DNA from: Aurelia coerulea
Lineage: Eukaryota; Cnidaria; Scyphozoa; Semaeostomeae; Ulmaridae
Length of the DNA: 64,000 nucleotides
Direction: 5' to 3'
Assembly: GCA_039566865.1 (NCBI GenBank)
Contig: CM076956.1
Location: 9,931,511-9,995,510 of the forward strand
The notes under the pieces were generated by a model. It did not search any database, was not told the origin of the DNA, and worked only from the letters and a program-made list of their open reading frames with translations. A program made the position numbers and the translations under genes. The number at the start of each line of letters is the position of its first letter. Positions within the stretch are counted from its first letter, which is position 1. Shown here one piece after another: positions 38,385-50,049 of this stretch.

Positions 38385-38667
38385 TTACCCTGCTTTATAC
38401 GAAATTTACAAAAAGAGTTAAGCATTTAAATAAACGAATAAGGCTACAAAGCTTTGCCCTCACGTACATCAGAAATCAATTTCAAGTCATATGTAATTTG
38501 ACAGATTGTTCTGACATTTTCCTCACTAATTTTCCATCCAAAATTAAAGAAAGACAACTTTAACTCACTCTGCAGCATAAGAAAGTTACAATTTCGTTAA
38601 GAAAGTTACAAAAAGGATTAAACATTCAAATAAACGAATAAAGCTACACAGTTCTTTCCTTACTCAC

Positions 38668-38719
38668 ATCGGAAATCAACTTGGAGCCATTTATGTAATT
38701 TCACAGATTGATATGACAT
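38668..38719 (-). CDS. Candidate alternative first exon of PLC-delta (copy 2)
   Basis: Second copy of the 52-nt ATG-to-donor unit: MSYQSVKLHKWLQVDFR plus one base, donor CGAT/GTGAGTAAGG. One residue differs from copy 1 (Gln for Glu), and the frame and donor are kept. Function as an exon is inference. Confidence 0.25.
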
Positions 38720-38829
38720 TTTCCTCACTAACTTTCCACACGTAATTAGAGAAAGACATTTCTAACTTACCCTGCTTCATAGGAGTGCTACATAAAGAAT
38801 TAAGGCTACAAAATTCTGTCCCTACTCAC

Positions 38830-38881
38830 ATCGGAAATCGACTTCAAGCCATTTATGTAATTTGACAGATTGATATGACAT
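38830..38881 (-). CDS. Candidate alternative first exon of PLC-delta (copy 1)
   Basis: ATG at 38881, 17 codons (MSYQSVKLHKWLEVDFR) plus one base, then donor CGAT/GTGAGTAGG. The phase-1 end fits the phase-1 start of the PH exon at 36534. It lies in a tandem repeat with a second intact copy at 38668-38719 and two decayed copies. No transcript evidence; the fit in phase could be chance (one in three). Confidence 0.25.
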
Positions 38882-39024
38882 TTTCCTCACCACCTTTCCA
38901 TGCGTAATTAGAGAAAGACATTCTGAACTCTCTTTCCTTTGCGTGAAATTATTCGCGAACAAGTCTTTATCCGTACCATTAAACTGATAATTCATAGCCA
39001 TATATCGCTGTTTAAGCACGTTTA

Positions 39025-40180
39025 TCTAACGTGGAAGCAACTCCTTGATTTACACAACAAATGTGAATGTCTCGATGATCATCGCACGCGTTCATTTGGC
39101 GTGCTATCGCCTTCCTGATACGTATCACAAAATAATCACCTGAAACAATCACGAATAAAAGTACGAAATTACAGAAAAACTAATCGTATGCAAACAAGAT
39201 TAATGACATTGGTTTTCAAATAAGGTAGAGAATTCGAGAAACTTTCATCGGTGTGGTTTCGTGTGATACTGTAACCGTACATGCGATTAAACACCTAGGG
39301 AACCAGTAAACTCAATGACGTTCATATATTAAGGCTACAGAAAACAGAGAGGGTCCAAGAGAAGCACTAGCACGGGCGCCCAACAAGCTGTTCATTGAAA
39401 AATCATAACAAATCGCGCTTTAAGAATTGGTGGATAATTTCTGGTACTTAAAATTCAATTTCGCTACTGATATAAATTTCAGTCAGACTGCTACACACTT
39501 AGTGTCCTATCGCTCGTGCGTGGACACTCCTTCCAGGAGAACATCATAATCATTTTCAAAGCCACTTTTATCTTCAGTATTTCAGTATTCTGACCAACGT
39601 CTTCTGAAGATTCTCATGCCTTGAGGCAATAATTGATCATTTCAAAGGAACGTAATGCCAACTTTGTTTACATAAGATCTGACAGGTGCGTTTTTATTGC
39701 ATTGAAATTGTTAAATCAAGGGAGGATTACTGGTGTTTACATAGCCTGAAGTAAACAATATGTAAACAATAGCTGATGAATGAGGTGAAAAGCAACCCAA
39801 GGTGTCATCGAATCGAACAATTGTCGGGCATTTTATACACCCTGCGAATTTCTTCAACGAAAGGCTGTTCCAAAAAGCCAACACTTGGGATTCATGCAGT
39901 CAGGATGACATGAGAATTCTATAGGCTTAGCGAATGGTAAATGACTCTTCTTTTGGTTTTAGCTAATGATGCATACGGCTGTGAAGCATTAGTAGGGACG
40001 TACAGCGTTTTGTTTTAACTTAACGCATTTGAATCTAGCATGCTTGGCTTCTAGGCTGAATGCAAACAAACTTTATAAGGATGAAAAAATGGACGAAATT
40101 TTGTCTGTGGTCGTTGTAGAATTGTCTCATTTTGTATTTGTGGCACAGACACCAAACGGCTACAGTTATTGTCTCGATAA
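39025..40180. other. No gene recognised
   Basis: About 1.1 kb upstream of the 38-kb repeat block. If an exon in that block is a true PLC start, this would be promoter sequence. No clear core promoter could be read. Confidence 0.4.
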
Positions 40181-40185
40181 TGTTA

Positions 40186-40458
40186 TACCGGGTGTCCCAA
40201 AAAAGGACTCCCGTTTGAAAAGTCACCAAAATTTGATTAAACAGCCCATCTTTAAATTTCTTTTCTTGGCAAGAAGACTAAAGACCAAAGTTTGATCCCA
40301 AGTATGGCTGATCTTGTGATTGGTTTCAAAATTCGCAAATTTAGCCTGTGTTTGGGCTGCCTGGCTTTAAAGTATCCTGCAAAAAAGGGCAAAAAGCACT
40401 GATGATTACTAGATTGATTTCAGACGAACGGGGCACAATTTTTCTGGGACACCCTGTA
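40186..40458. mobile_element. Short MITE, CCGGGTGTCCCA ends
   Basis: taccgggtgtcccaaaaaag and ttttctgggacaccctgta with TATA at both outer ends. Only the terminal 15-20 bp are inverted; the interior is unique. 273 bp. Confidence 0.75.
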
Positions 40459-41079
40459 TATCAAGTATCTAGTTTCGTTATAAATGTTGGAAAGAAGCGC
40501 AACCTATTATTTTAGACTTGAAATGTAATGTTCAAAGTAATTTAAAGTAATTTCCATGTTCAAAGCCTCTCAAGAGTTCGCAAAGTTTCTAAAATGAATT
40601 GATCCTTGACAAAATGCACGTAAAGAAATTTCATGATACGAAATATAATCAAATTCTGACGATTTTGCAAAAAGTGAAAGTCTCTTCATTCACCCGGCAA
40701 GAGACATGTAGACAGACCAAAAACGGCCAAAATTTATCTATCTGTCATCGAAACACCTAATAGTCAACCAAACTGGCCTCTCAAATATATATCTACATAT
40801 CTTTGTATTCATATAAAATATTTACAATAAATCTCACATTCTACTATACTTACCTACTATACAACACCACAGGGACGATACCAAGTGGAATGAAAGACAA
40901 TGACTACCCCATGGCCAATACATAAAGACACGCAACGAACTACATACAACCACACTACGAACGATTAAAAACTAATGGATACTAAACTAGATTCTGCCTG
41001 ACATTAGATATCGAGTCAGGGTTGGGATGAATTCTATAATTCCAGCGAGAAGATCTTGTCGTTGAACTATCCTCGATGT

Positions 41080-41815
41080 CATTGCTTGTTGGGTACATTG
41101 GGTTTATGGTATCCCTGAAATTATGCTTGTATTTGTGGAAATTTAACTTGCTGAGACCAACCCTAAGTTGAGGAAGATATGATAATCCTATTGGATCGTG
41201 AGCTCCAAAGACAGATTTGGCCGGGGGGGGGGGGCGGCGGTAGCAACTAAAAGTGCTCCGTATCCTCAATGCCATCGTTTGTTGGGCACATTGGGCTTAT
41301 GATATCCCTGAAACTATGCTTGTATTTGTGGAAATGTAACTTGCTGAGACCAACCCTAAGTTGAGTAAGGGATGATAATCCTATTGGATCGTGAGCTCCA
41401 AAGATAGATTTGGCCGGGGGGGGGGGGGCGGTAGCAACGAAAAGTGCTCCGTATCCTCAATGCCATTGCAGTTGGGCACATTGGGTTTATGGTATCCCTG
41501 AAATTATGCTTGTATTTGTGGAAATTTAACTTGCTGAGACCAACCCTAAGTTGAGTAAGGGATGATAATCCTATTGGATCGTGAGCTCCAAAGACAGATT
41601 TGGCCGGGGTGGGGGGGGCGGCGGCAGCAACTAAAAGTGCTCCGTTTCCTCAATGCCATTGCTTGTTGGGCACATTGGGTTTATGGCATCGCTGAAATTA
41701 TGCCTGTATTTGTGGAAATTTAACTTGCTGAGACCAACCCTAAGTTGAGTAAGATATGATAATCCTATTGGATCGTGAGATCCAAAGACAGATTTAGCCA
41801 GGGGGCGGGCCGGGG
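41080..41815 (-). repeat. Tandem array of four LINE C-terminal fragments, period about 192 bp
   Basis: Plus-strand landmarks cctcaatgccat recur at about 41271, 41462 and 41655. On the minus strand each unit encodes HDPIGLSYLPQLRVGLSKLN, KYKHNFRDTINPMYPT and DIEDTEHF, the C-terminal pattern of LINE polyproteins. G-runs (ccggggggggg) lie in each unit. All copies carry stops or shifts, so this is a multiplied relic. Confidence 0.8.
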
Positions 41816-42449
41816 GATTATTGATGAAGGCTTTTTCTTAAAAACAGCAACAGAACGTGCAAGTCTCAATTCAGGTTCAAGCTTATTCCATTCGAATAAA
41901 CAGTTAGGATAGAAGCTATAGACTTGAATTTTTCTGTCCAAGCCTTTAATCGCGCGATGACATCCTGGTCAAATATATTCAAATGTAAGTCAAATATAGG
42001 TCAAATGTATTCACCTAAGTTACACAGCTATCTAAATCATGAAATTTTAATCCACACTACTACAAGACGTCATAACTCTCAGTTGCTCATCTAGAGCAAG
42101 CACATGGAAAGCACATGTTAGTACGTGAGTCCCTTATACGGAAAAGGTAAACAATCTCTCCAACCTAGTTTAGAGAAATTGAACAGGAAAAGAAAAACTC
42201 AGTACTTCGAGCTATTCTTTGGCTTTCAGATATTGACCTAGCTGAGGAATTGACCCAACTGAGGAATTAATCTATGTATGAATACACTCAAAGAGACCAA
42301 ACATAGAGCATCGTCCTTAATATGGCAAAACAATGATGCCACAAAATAAGTAGTGATAGCACGGAATAAGGTAGCTCTCGATATCATATTTTATGGGATG
42401 CAAAATTTAATTGAAGTGATTAATAAGCTCCCTGCAAGCTCCTAAATAA

Positions 42450-42475
42450 TAATGATAATGATAATAATAATATCA
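42450..42475. repeat. AATGAT/AATAAT microsatellite
   Basis: aataatgataatgataataataata simple repeat. Confidence 0.8.
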
Positions 42476-42692
42476 TATTTATACAGGTTAAACTTGTTCA
42501 GCAAACAATTTGCTGTCATCAATCAAGGACCTGTCTAAAATATACAAAATTAAATAAAACAGAAAACAGCAGTAAACATCAAGAAGATAAAAATGTTAAA
42601 AGTCAAAGTCACTATTTGATACGGAGTAGAGAATCTTTTGCAGCGAAGCAGCGCCCTGCATAGCGGCATTATGATCTGGAGCAACGAGAATA

Positions 42693-42796
42693 TACCATAT
42701 CTGTTTCAAGAAAATAATAAATGTATCCTTTGTTTGCAAAATCATACCGCAAAAAGAATGTGACCAATTCATTAAATTATGCATCCTCCGCATCAA
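42693..42796 (-). other. Open stretch after an acceptor-like site, doubtful
   Basis: On the minus strand, ttcttgaaacag is followed by an open reading WYILVAPDHNAAMQGAASLQ that runs to a stop at about 42596. It could be a terminal exon, but no neighbour joins it in phase and the protein is not recognised. Confidence 0.12.
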
Positions 42797-43278
42797 AGGG
42801 ATTTCAGCTTAATTTGCTATATTTCACTCATGACTTTGGATGTCTCACTTCTTTCAAAATTGAGATATTAGCCAAAAATCATTTTCCTTTGATTCCTCAA
42901 AAACGATCACAAACAAAATTGCCAAATTACAACTGATCATAAACTTATGATTTCGATGACTGAAAGATGTTGATAGGATAATCAAAATCCTTAAATTGAA
43001 TTTGATCTTTGACGCAACACCTCAAAATGAACAATCGAATATCAATTAAATTTTCGAAAATCGGTGAGTTTTTAAAACTTCAAAACGATTTTGACTCACC
43101 TGGCGCAGAAGTTTTAAATTTTGAATTTTTGCAAAAAAATCTAAACATTTCCTGAGGCCATCTGGTTGGACTGTGAGATTAAGAGTTATAATTAAAACCA
43201 TCAATTTTTGATGAAAATATGAAACAACTCTGCTGCGTTGCTTTCGAAACAACAGAAAGGATTGAAGTTACTACAAAC

Positions 43279-43372
43279 CTTGATAATCCGCCTTTAAGTG
43301 CTGCTCAAGTATTGTACAATGTATAGAAGTCTTTCGCATCACCTCCCCACTGTTATCATAAGTCTTAGCCAT
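43279..43372 (-). CDS. Candidate first exon of PLC-delta or of an unknown gene
   Basis: ATG at 43372 opens MAKTYDNSGEVMRKTSIHCT and ILEQHLKADYQ, then CAAG/GTTTGT. It is 31 codons plus one base, so it is phase-compatible with the PH exon at 36534. It sits at the downstream edge of the long tandem-repeat region. A start exon with a separate promoter is plausible; no domain is recognised. Confidence 0.3.
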
Positions 43373-43384
43373 TGTAAATATTCG

Positions 43385-43600
43385 AATTAATCGAGTCTGA
43401 GAAATTAGGATTCTCAGCTCAGAACGGCTACGATTCAAAGATTATTTTCGACGATGACTCTCTTGTGTAATTGATTCAGGAAATTATTGTTCTCAACTCG
43501 GAACAGCTAAAACACATAAGTTATTTTCGCACGATAATTTGACGATGATTTCAGTGTAATTGATTTAGCGCAGAAGATTTAGGAGCAAGAATACAATTTT
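43385..43600. repeat. Tandem pair, about 95-bp unit (start of the long array)
   Basis: gaaattaggattctcagctcagaac...gtgtaattgattcag is repeated as gaaattattgttctcaactcggaac...gtgtaattgatttag. Confidence 0.6.
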
Positions 43601-43628
43601 CAAATCTTGTGGAATCGTCGCTTGAGTT

Positions 43629-44100
43629 CTGAAAGTAACAATGTCATCTTTCTAGTCTCTACCCGATGTATCACGATCTTCCTAGATAGGTTCTAAATTT
43701 TCAACTTCAGTATTTCCTATGATGTTACTGTTGATCTTTCTCCAAAATTAGTTGGACCATCTTTTCAATATTTGCTCTAGTTGAATTGTCTCTCGCGATC
43801 TGAAAGTAACACTGTTATCTTTCTAGTCTCTAACTGATGTATCACGATCTTCCTGGATAGGTTCTAAATTTTCAACTTCAGTATTTCCTATGATGTTACT
43901 GTTGATCTTTCTCCAAAATTAGTTGGACCATCTTTTCAATCTTTGTATCTAGTTGAATTGTCTCTTACGATTTGAAAGTAATAATGTTATCTTTCTAGTC
44001 TCAACCCGATGTTTTCACGATAATGCTCGACGCGACCAGAGTTCTCAATTTTCAACTTGCTCTCCAGTATTTCCGATTCTATTACTCTTCTTCCTACAAT
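43629..44100. repeat. Array block: three units, period 171-172 bp
   Basis: ctgaaagtaacaatgtcatc begins units at 43629 and 43800, and tttgaaagtaataatgttatc near 43972. The first two are nearly identical over 170 bp (ttcaacttcagtatttccta, tccaaaattagttggaccat); the third diverges halfway. Confidence 0.88.
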
Positions 44101-44879
44101 AAACAGCTGTATCATCGTTTCAATATATGAAGTAAGGATCATTAGCTGCAAGTTTCTGCCATCTAAAGATATAAATAGGTCCGTTATGTTGCACAAATAT
44201 CACTGTAAATCAAGCATAAAAGCAAGCCTTACTCTTCATCTTTCTCGGTGATCAGTTACTCAATCGTTTCAAAAATACCGGGCCAGTAAATAAGTACTCA
44301 GGATTATAGAAATGTTTGCTTAAGATAACCCCACAAGCAGTCCTTTAGCGTGAGTTGAATCAGTTCTACGCCAATTGATATCGCAACAACTTTCTCCTCG
44401 AAGTTCTTGATTCGTTCTAGTCTTGTAGCTATTCATCAAACTATTTAGCTTAAGAGTGAAATGCTTTGTAATTATCTAAGATTACAAAATTAAGAAGGCA
44501 TTTGGCATTTCAATAAGCAGGTCTAATAGCTCAATGAAACTGAAATCTTTGTCCGGTTCTTATAGAGATACTGATAGAACTATAGTGTCAATAGTGCTGC
44601 ATTTCACTTACCAGCACTAAGAAACATTTGTTGGTGCGACATGTTTGCAGAACATCTCACTGGAACTCTCTCTCGTAAGCGCACTGAAGGCACTATTGCA
44701 TTAAACAGAGTTTCTTGTCCACTTGCAAACGAATAAAAGGGTTCCACAAATCAAGAATATTGCCAAATATCCTTTTGATACATCAAAATCGGCATTACAT
44801 GACAGTCTTGTGCTAGTTTTCATGCAGAAAAAAATGTAGTCCGAGGCAATATTTTTCCAAGCTGCTTACATTGATAGGC

Positions 44880-45400
44880 AGTTGATAGTGCTCGACAGAT
44901 CAAATGTCTGAGTCCGTTGAAAACATGAAATTTGGCATGCTAGCTCTCATACAGTGCAATTTGCAATAAAGAACTGTTTTCCAATCTTCCTATGTTGGTA
45001 AGCATTCGTTTTCGCTCGACAGATCGAACGCCTGAGTCCGTTTAAAACATCAAAATTGGTGCCATATCAGAGCTTTGTGTTAGCTCTCATGCAGGTAACT
45101 TGCAGCAAAGAGCTGCTTTCCAAGCTTCCAATGTAGATAAGCACATGTTTACAATCCAAAGATCAAATGCCTGAGTCCATCTAAAACATCAAAATGGGCG
45201 CCATATTAGAGTTTTGTACCAGCTCTCATGCAGTGTAACTAGCAGCAAAGAACTGCTATCCAAGCTTCTTAAGCACTTGTTTGCGATCCAAAGATCAAAT
45301 GCCTGAGTCTGTTTAAAACATCAAAATTGGTACTATGTTGGTGACCTTTGCTAGCTCATACGCCATCTGGTGTGTAGGTAAAGGCACTACTTTCCAAGCC
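44880..45400. repeat. Array block: four units, period 121-140 bp
   Basis: agatcaaatgcctgagtcc and taaaacatcaaaatt recur at about 44899, 45020, 45160 and 45291, each followed by gctctcatgcag and gcagcaaagagctgc-like segments. Confidence 0.83.
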
Positions 45401-45579
45401 TCTAACAGTGATAAACATTACTAAGCTTTCCAACACACGAATCTCGTCAAAGCTTTTGTGTGGGCTTCAAAACTCGTACGACATCACACTGTAACTAAGA
45501 GCCTTCTGCTAGCTCTCAGGGTGCTACTTACTGAATTACGTTGTTGGGCAAAGCTTATTTTGAAGCTTCTAACAAGTAA

Positions 45580-46090
45580 CTACACGATTAGGCTTCGTAA
45601 TAAAAAACAAATTTGCGAAATATCAAGCTGAATTCCAATGACTTGCTCTTCCTCTCGTACAACTATTTATCCAAGTAACTTTCAGCGCAATGGGTTGTTC
45701 TGCGTCTTCCCTTCAAATAAAATACACGATTTGCCAAAATTGATTTAGGTTATTCCAATAACTTACAAATTTGCAAAAGATCAAGCTGAAAAGCCTTGCT
45801 CCTCTTCTATCGTGCAGCTAGTCAGTCAAGTACTTTACAGTGAAATGGGTTGATTTGCAGCTTCCTACCAAACAAATACAACGATTACACCTGTTTTCGC
45901 CATGAATCAGTTTTCGGTCTTTACAATAACAACAAATTTGCAAAACAGAAAGCTGAAATCCAAAGATTTCCTCTCCTTCTCGCTGAAATGCTTATCTGAG
46001 TACTCTTTGTGCAAGGGGTTGCTTTGCTAAGTACTCTCAATGCAATGGGTTGCTTTGCAGTTTTCTACCAAATCAACGTGCGATTAGGCC
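45580..46090. repeat. Array block: three units, period 158-167 bp
   Basis: caaatttgcaaaagatcaagc recurs near 45610, 45768 and 45935, each followed by ctgaa, a tctcgt/tcttctcgc stretch and gcaatgggttg...gcag. Confidence 0.78.
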
Positions 46091-46719
46091 AACAACAAGT
46101 TATGTACAACGAAAGCACATTCATTTGATCATGCTGCAACCGTCACTCTGACGTAAATGTGTGACAGAGTGCTCTTCAGCGTGAAACAATGCTCTGCAAC
46201 TTTGCAACACATCAGAGCACGTTTAGACCTCTAAGGCACTCTAACTGCAATTAATCATGTTGGAAACTTGGACTAGATATCCAACAATTCGCTATCGTCC
46301 TATGTGAAGTAGGATTATTTCTTCGTCATATTTCATATTTATATTTCATATTTCAATTTAGACTTCGAGTCCCTCTGTTAAGCTCAACATTTACAATGCC
46401 TCAGATTGAACTTAGAGTGTTGATATCACACAAATACATCGTATTTGTAAAAAGAGGATTACCTCACAATTTTTCAGCACTTGAAATAGGAACTTGCATC
46501 AAAATAGAATCTCTTCCAAACATTAATAGTCTCAGCATAAACCAGTGCAATGATACCTCACAACCTTTCCTTGCTTTCTTTCAGCTTTGGTTCAAATTAT
46601 TTGTGATGACAAGCATCAGTATGCAACTTACAAAATGAGCAGGTTTTCGAAGTGACCGGAACCACATTTGATCTGCCGTGGCTGAATCCACAGTTAGTTA
46701 CCGTGTTGATCGACAACTC

Positions 46720-47400
46720 ACTTTGGCTCTTCCTCAGCAATGCCTCTGCTCTAAATTCTCCTTGGCTATGTCTCTGCTTTCAAAAGGCAAGAAACAGTTG
46801 CAACATGCTATTTGTGGATCAGAGCACTCTCAATATCAACAAGAGTTTATGCTGCAGCCATTTCAAGTCACAATGATCAGTAGCTTAATTCTCCTCTTCC
46901 TCAGCTATGCTTCTGCCTTCGCTTTTCCTAGCTATATGTCTCTGCTTTTAGATTGCTGGTAAGCAGTGAACAGCTGCAGTATTCTATTTGAGGATCGGAG
47001 CACTCTTCTGAATATTAACGAGCGACTTACGCTGCAGCCAAAAGAGGTCACGTTATTCGACAACTCAATTATTCTCTTCCTCAGTTGTGCCTCTGCCTTC
47101 ACTTTTCCAAGCTGTATGTCTCTGCTTTTAAATTGCTGAGCACCAAGAAAAAATTTCAGTATACTCTTTGAGAATCTGAGTAGTCTTTCTCTTGGACAGT
47201 CGTACAAAATTTATGCCGCAACCAATAGAGGTGTTGATAACTCAATCCTTTCCTCGGTAATGCTTCCGTACTTAGAAGTCCTCAGCTATGCTTCAACCAG
47301 CAAAGGCCACGCAGCAAGGAACGGCTGAAGTTTGCAGATCAGAGAAGTCTTCTGAATGTTAATAGAAAACTTACGCAACAGCTATTCGAGCTACACGCTC
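46720..47400. repeat. Array block: four units, period 160-185 bp
   Basis: ttacgctgcagcc-type segments at about 46846, 47026, 47209 and 47370, each with ctcttcctcagctatgcctctgc and tatgtctctgctttt. The unit is different in sequence from neighbouring blocks. Confidence 0.8.
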
Positions 47401-47764
47401 ACTTGCTGGGAAGACTTTTTCAATCAGCTAATGACCTTTTAATTATTGACAACCATAAAAATCGTGCATTCACTTGCAAGAGGAAAATCCCAGAACTATG
47501 AATCAGCAATTGAAACGTTAGGTAATAGAATATGGAAATTAGTTGATGAATTCTTCTTGACAGCTTTCCTCGTGGAAGGAGCGCAATAGATGTCTCGCAG
47601 GTACAGTTGTACAGAGGGTTAGATCGCAAGATTGTTTCAAAAACGACCAAGCATGCGATTGGAAAAAATCTACTTTGGGACAGGGCAGGTATCAAGACTT
47701 CAAAGATGAACTCTGTGTTTCTTTGTAAAAGCAATGTCAAGATTATTGACTACGACGTTCTGCG

Positions 47765-48440
47765 AAGGTCCAGAGCATCACATTTACAAGCTAAGACAGC
47801 TGCAAAACCTATCAAGGATACGACAGGGAACAATTGATTGCTGACTGGACAGGTTAAAACAAATATGCAAATATCTTTCAGCTTGCAAGCATTCAAACAT
47901 GAACTCTATTTCCCTTTGCAAACATGAATACGAACGGCATTGAATCTGAGAAGGAGAGGGCTAGAACATTGCATTTGCAAGCTAAGACAGTTGGAAACTT
48001 CCAAGATGCGATTGAAGAAAATCCACATGTTCAGAAGTCAAGACAAAACAACTTAACGGCTCTATCTTCCAGCATGTAGGGCCAAACACAAACCAATTCT
48101 TATTCGTGAAAATAATGAAAATATCGTCGGTTACCCATGCGTGCAAAGGATCAGAATATCATATTTGCAAATTGAGACAGTCCCAAAAAACTTCCCCAAT
48201 GCGATATGAAAAATCTATTTGCTGCCAATACATAAAAAGACAATCTTGCAGGTATCCTACCCGGTTTGCAGGGCTAAAACAATCATCCAGTTTCTTTTTG
48301 TGGAAACACTGAAAAAATCATTGGATTACAAAGAACCAGAATATCATATCCGCAAACTAAGACAGGTAGCTTTTAAACCTACAGGATACGACGCCAGAAC
48401 CAATTTCCAGCTCGATTTAGGTTTTAGCAAACTTGCAGGT
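47765..48440. repeat. Array block: four units, period 184-190 bp
   Basis: tttgcaagctaagacag recurs at about 47785, 47975, 48164 and 48348, preceded by gaacatc/agaatatca segments. Confidence 0.8.
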
Positions 48441-49499
48441 ATCGTTTATAGTTGACTGCAAACAAAGATTCTATTCTTTTTTGGTAAGATAATAGTGAAG
48501 AGCAATGGTTCTACAAATAATTAATCTGAGACCGAAATCTCGTCCTTGGATGACGTAACTATGATGATTCCTCCGCCGGTTTCAAATAGACAACCTCAAA
48601 ATGTGGATGATGGACCAGAATTTATGAAATGGCAATGCCTCTCCAATTGTCCATCACGTTGCTACAATTTTTCGCATATATGCTCTTGCCAGTTCAAAAT
48701 AATGACGAAAAATTAACTGTTTTCTAGCATAAAACTGGATCTTAAGTTGTTAGAAGAACAGCGTAATTGTCTATTGATATCAAAAGGAGCTTTCTTCTGA
48801 ATTGCACTTCAAAAATTATCCAATGCTTCTTTCCTTACCTTGTTGCAGCCAAAGAACGCGTATTATTAGCATTGTCTCGATTTCTAACTGACCAATGTTT
48901 TTAAACAAGCCAATAGTTGTTGCTTCAAGAACACAGAACAGCCAAAGAGAAATAGTCGCCTGAAATTTTCCGAGAATATGCTTCAGAAACAGTGGGTCAA
49001 GTCAAGTAAATATGTATGGCTGCTCAAGGTAATAGCTTTAAAAACGAAGTTCACTTGCATCTAGTCCCAAATGATTCGCTGTGCTTTGCAAACTAGTGGC
49101 CTGTCACCTTCAGATAGCTTTGATGTTTTTCTCAAATGGCTTGAGCAATGCTTACTTGCTTTTACAAGGTAGTCTGGGATGTAGAAGCATTCAAATATCT
49201 GCTGGACCACTTGTCATGATCATGTACGAAAAACGCATCTTAGACTCTTGCAAAATATTGTGTCGCATAGGCCTTCGGACAACATCTATGTTTCTCTTTC
49301 GTTGAACACAGAATAAATGCTAACTAGTTCTGCCAAGATATTCAGATATGAATAAATCAAACTTCTCAATATTCTTGCAAGCTGGAAAAACACAGGTACT
49401 CCTGCGCAAGTATTCTCTGGGAGTGAGGTGGATGTCAAGCCTTCTGCGAACAAGACGCTCAGAAATTTTTGATTGTCTCAGAATGTTTGAAAAATACAA

Positions 49500-49870
49500 A
49501 ATGTCTTCTACTTCAGCTATATTTCAGCTGAATCTATTACATCCACAAAGCTGGAGAAAATTAGTCTAGCCACAACAACAATGCTCTGGGTTAGCTCAAA
49601 AGCGTCAAGCAAATTTGATGCTGAGTAATTTAGTCTTGATCTGGAATTGTTTGAAACTTTCAAACTGCTTTTGCAAATCTGGTATAGATATGACTGTATC
49701 TTCATATGATTTACAGTAGCTTTCTGAACTCAACTAAATCCAATTTAGACTGAAAATGATAGATAGGTGTGTGTTGGTATGATCGGCTTACAGAATTCAC
49801 ATTTGCGCTTTCTCTGCAACAATCAGCTATATTTCAGCTAAATCTATTTTCTCTGCAAGACTGCGTCGGC
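49500..49870. repeat. Array block: diverged pair, spacing 312 bp
   Basis: cagctatatttcagctgaatc at about 49515 and cagctatatttcagctaaatc at about 49827. The spacing is twice 156, suggesting an intervening unit has decayed. Confidence 0.5.
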
Positions 49871-50049
49871 AATTTCGATTCCTTAATTATATGCGATTGA
49901 TATGGCCCGATGAATTCAATAAAAATGTTTTCTGACTGTGCACAATTCAAAGCAAATTTTCTGAAACTGTGAAAAAGTGCGAGGATAAGTTCTGCTACGT
50001 AACACAACAACAATCTTATCTTCTTATAAGCATCTAAATTTGTGTAGTC

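Larger units (their letters stand above)
37640..38970 (-). repeat. Tandem repeat block, four copies of about 160-195 bp, interrupted
   Basis: Unit landmark acatcggaaatcaactt (plus strand) at about 38664 and 38827, with diverged copies at 38466 and 37668; each also has gacattttcctcact and tagagaaagacat. The gap between the last two copies holds a Harbinger-like MITE. Two units keep an ATG-plus-donor reading on the minus strand. Confidence 0.75.

Noticed and set aside
46396..47207. Open frames on both strands in the tandem array (for example MAESTVSYRVDRQ...)
   Set aside because: Frames are not conserved between repeat units and contain stops in sister units.
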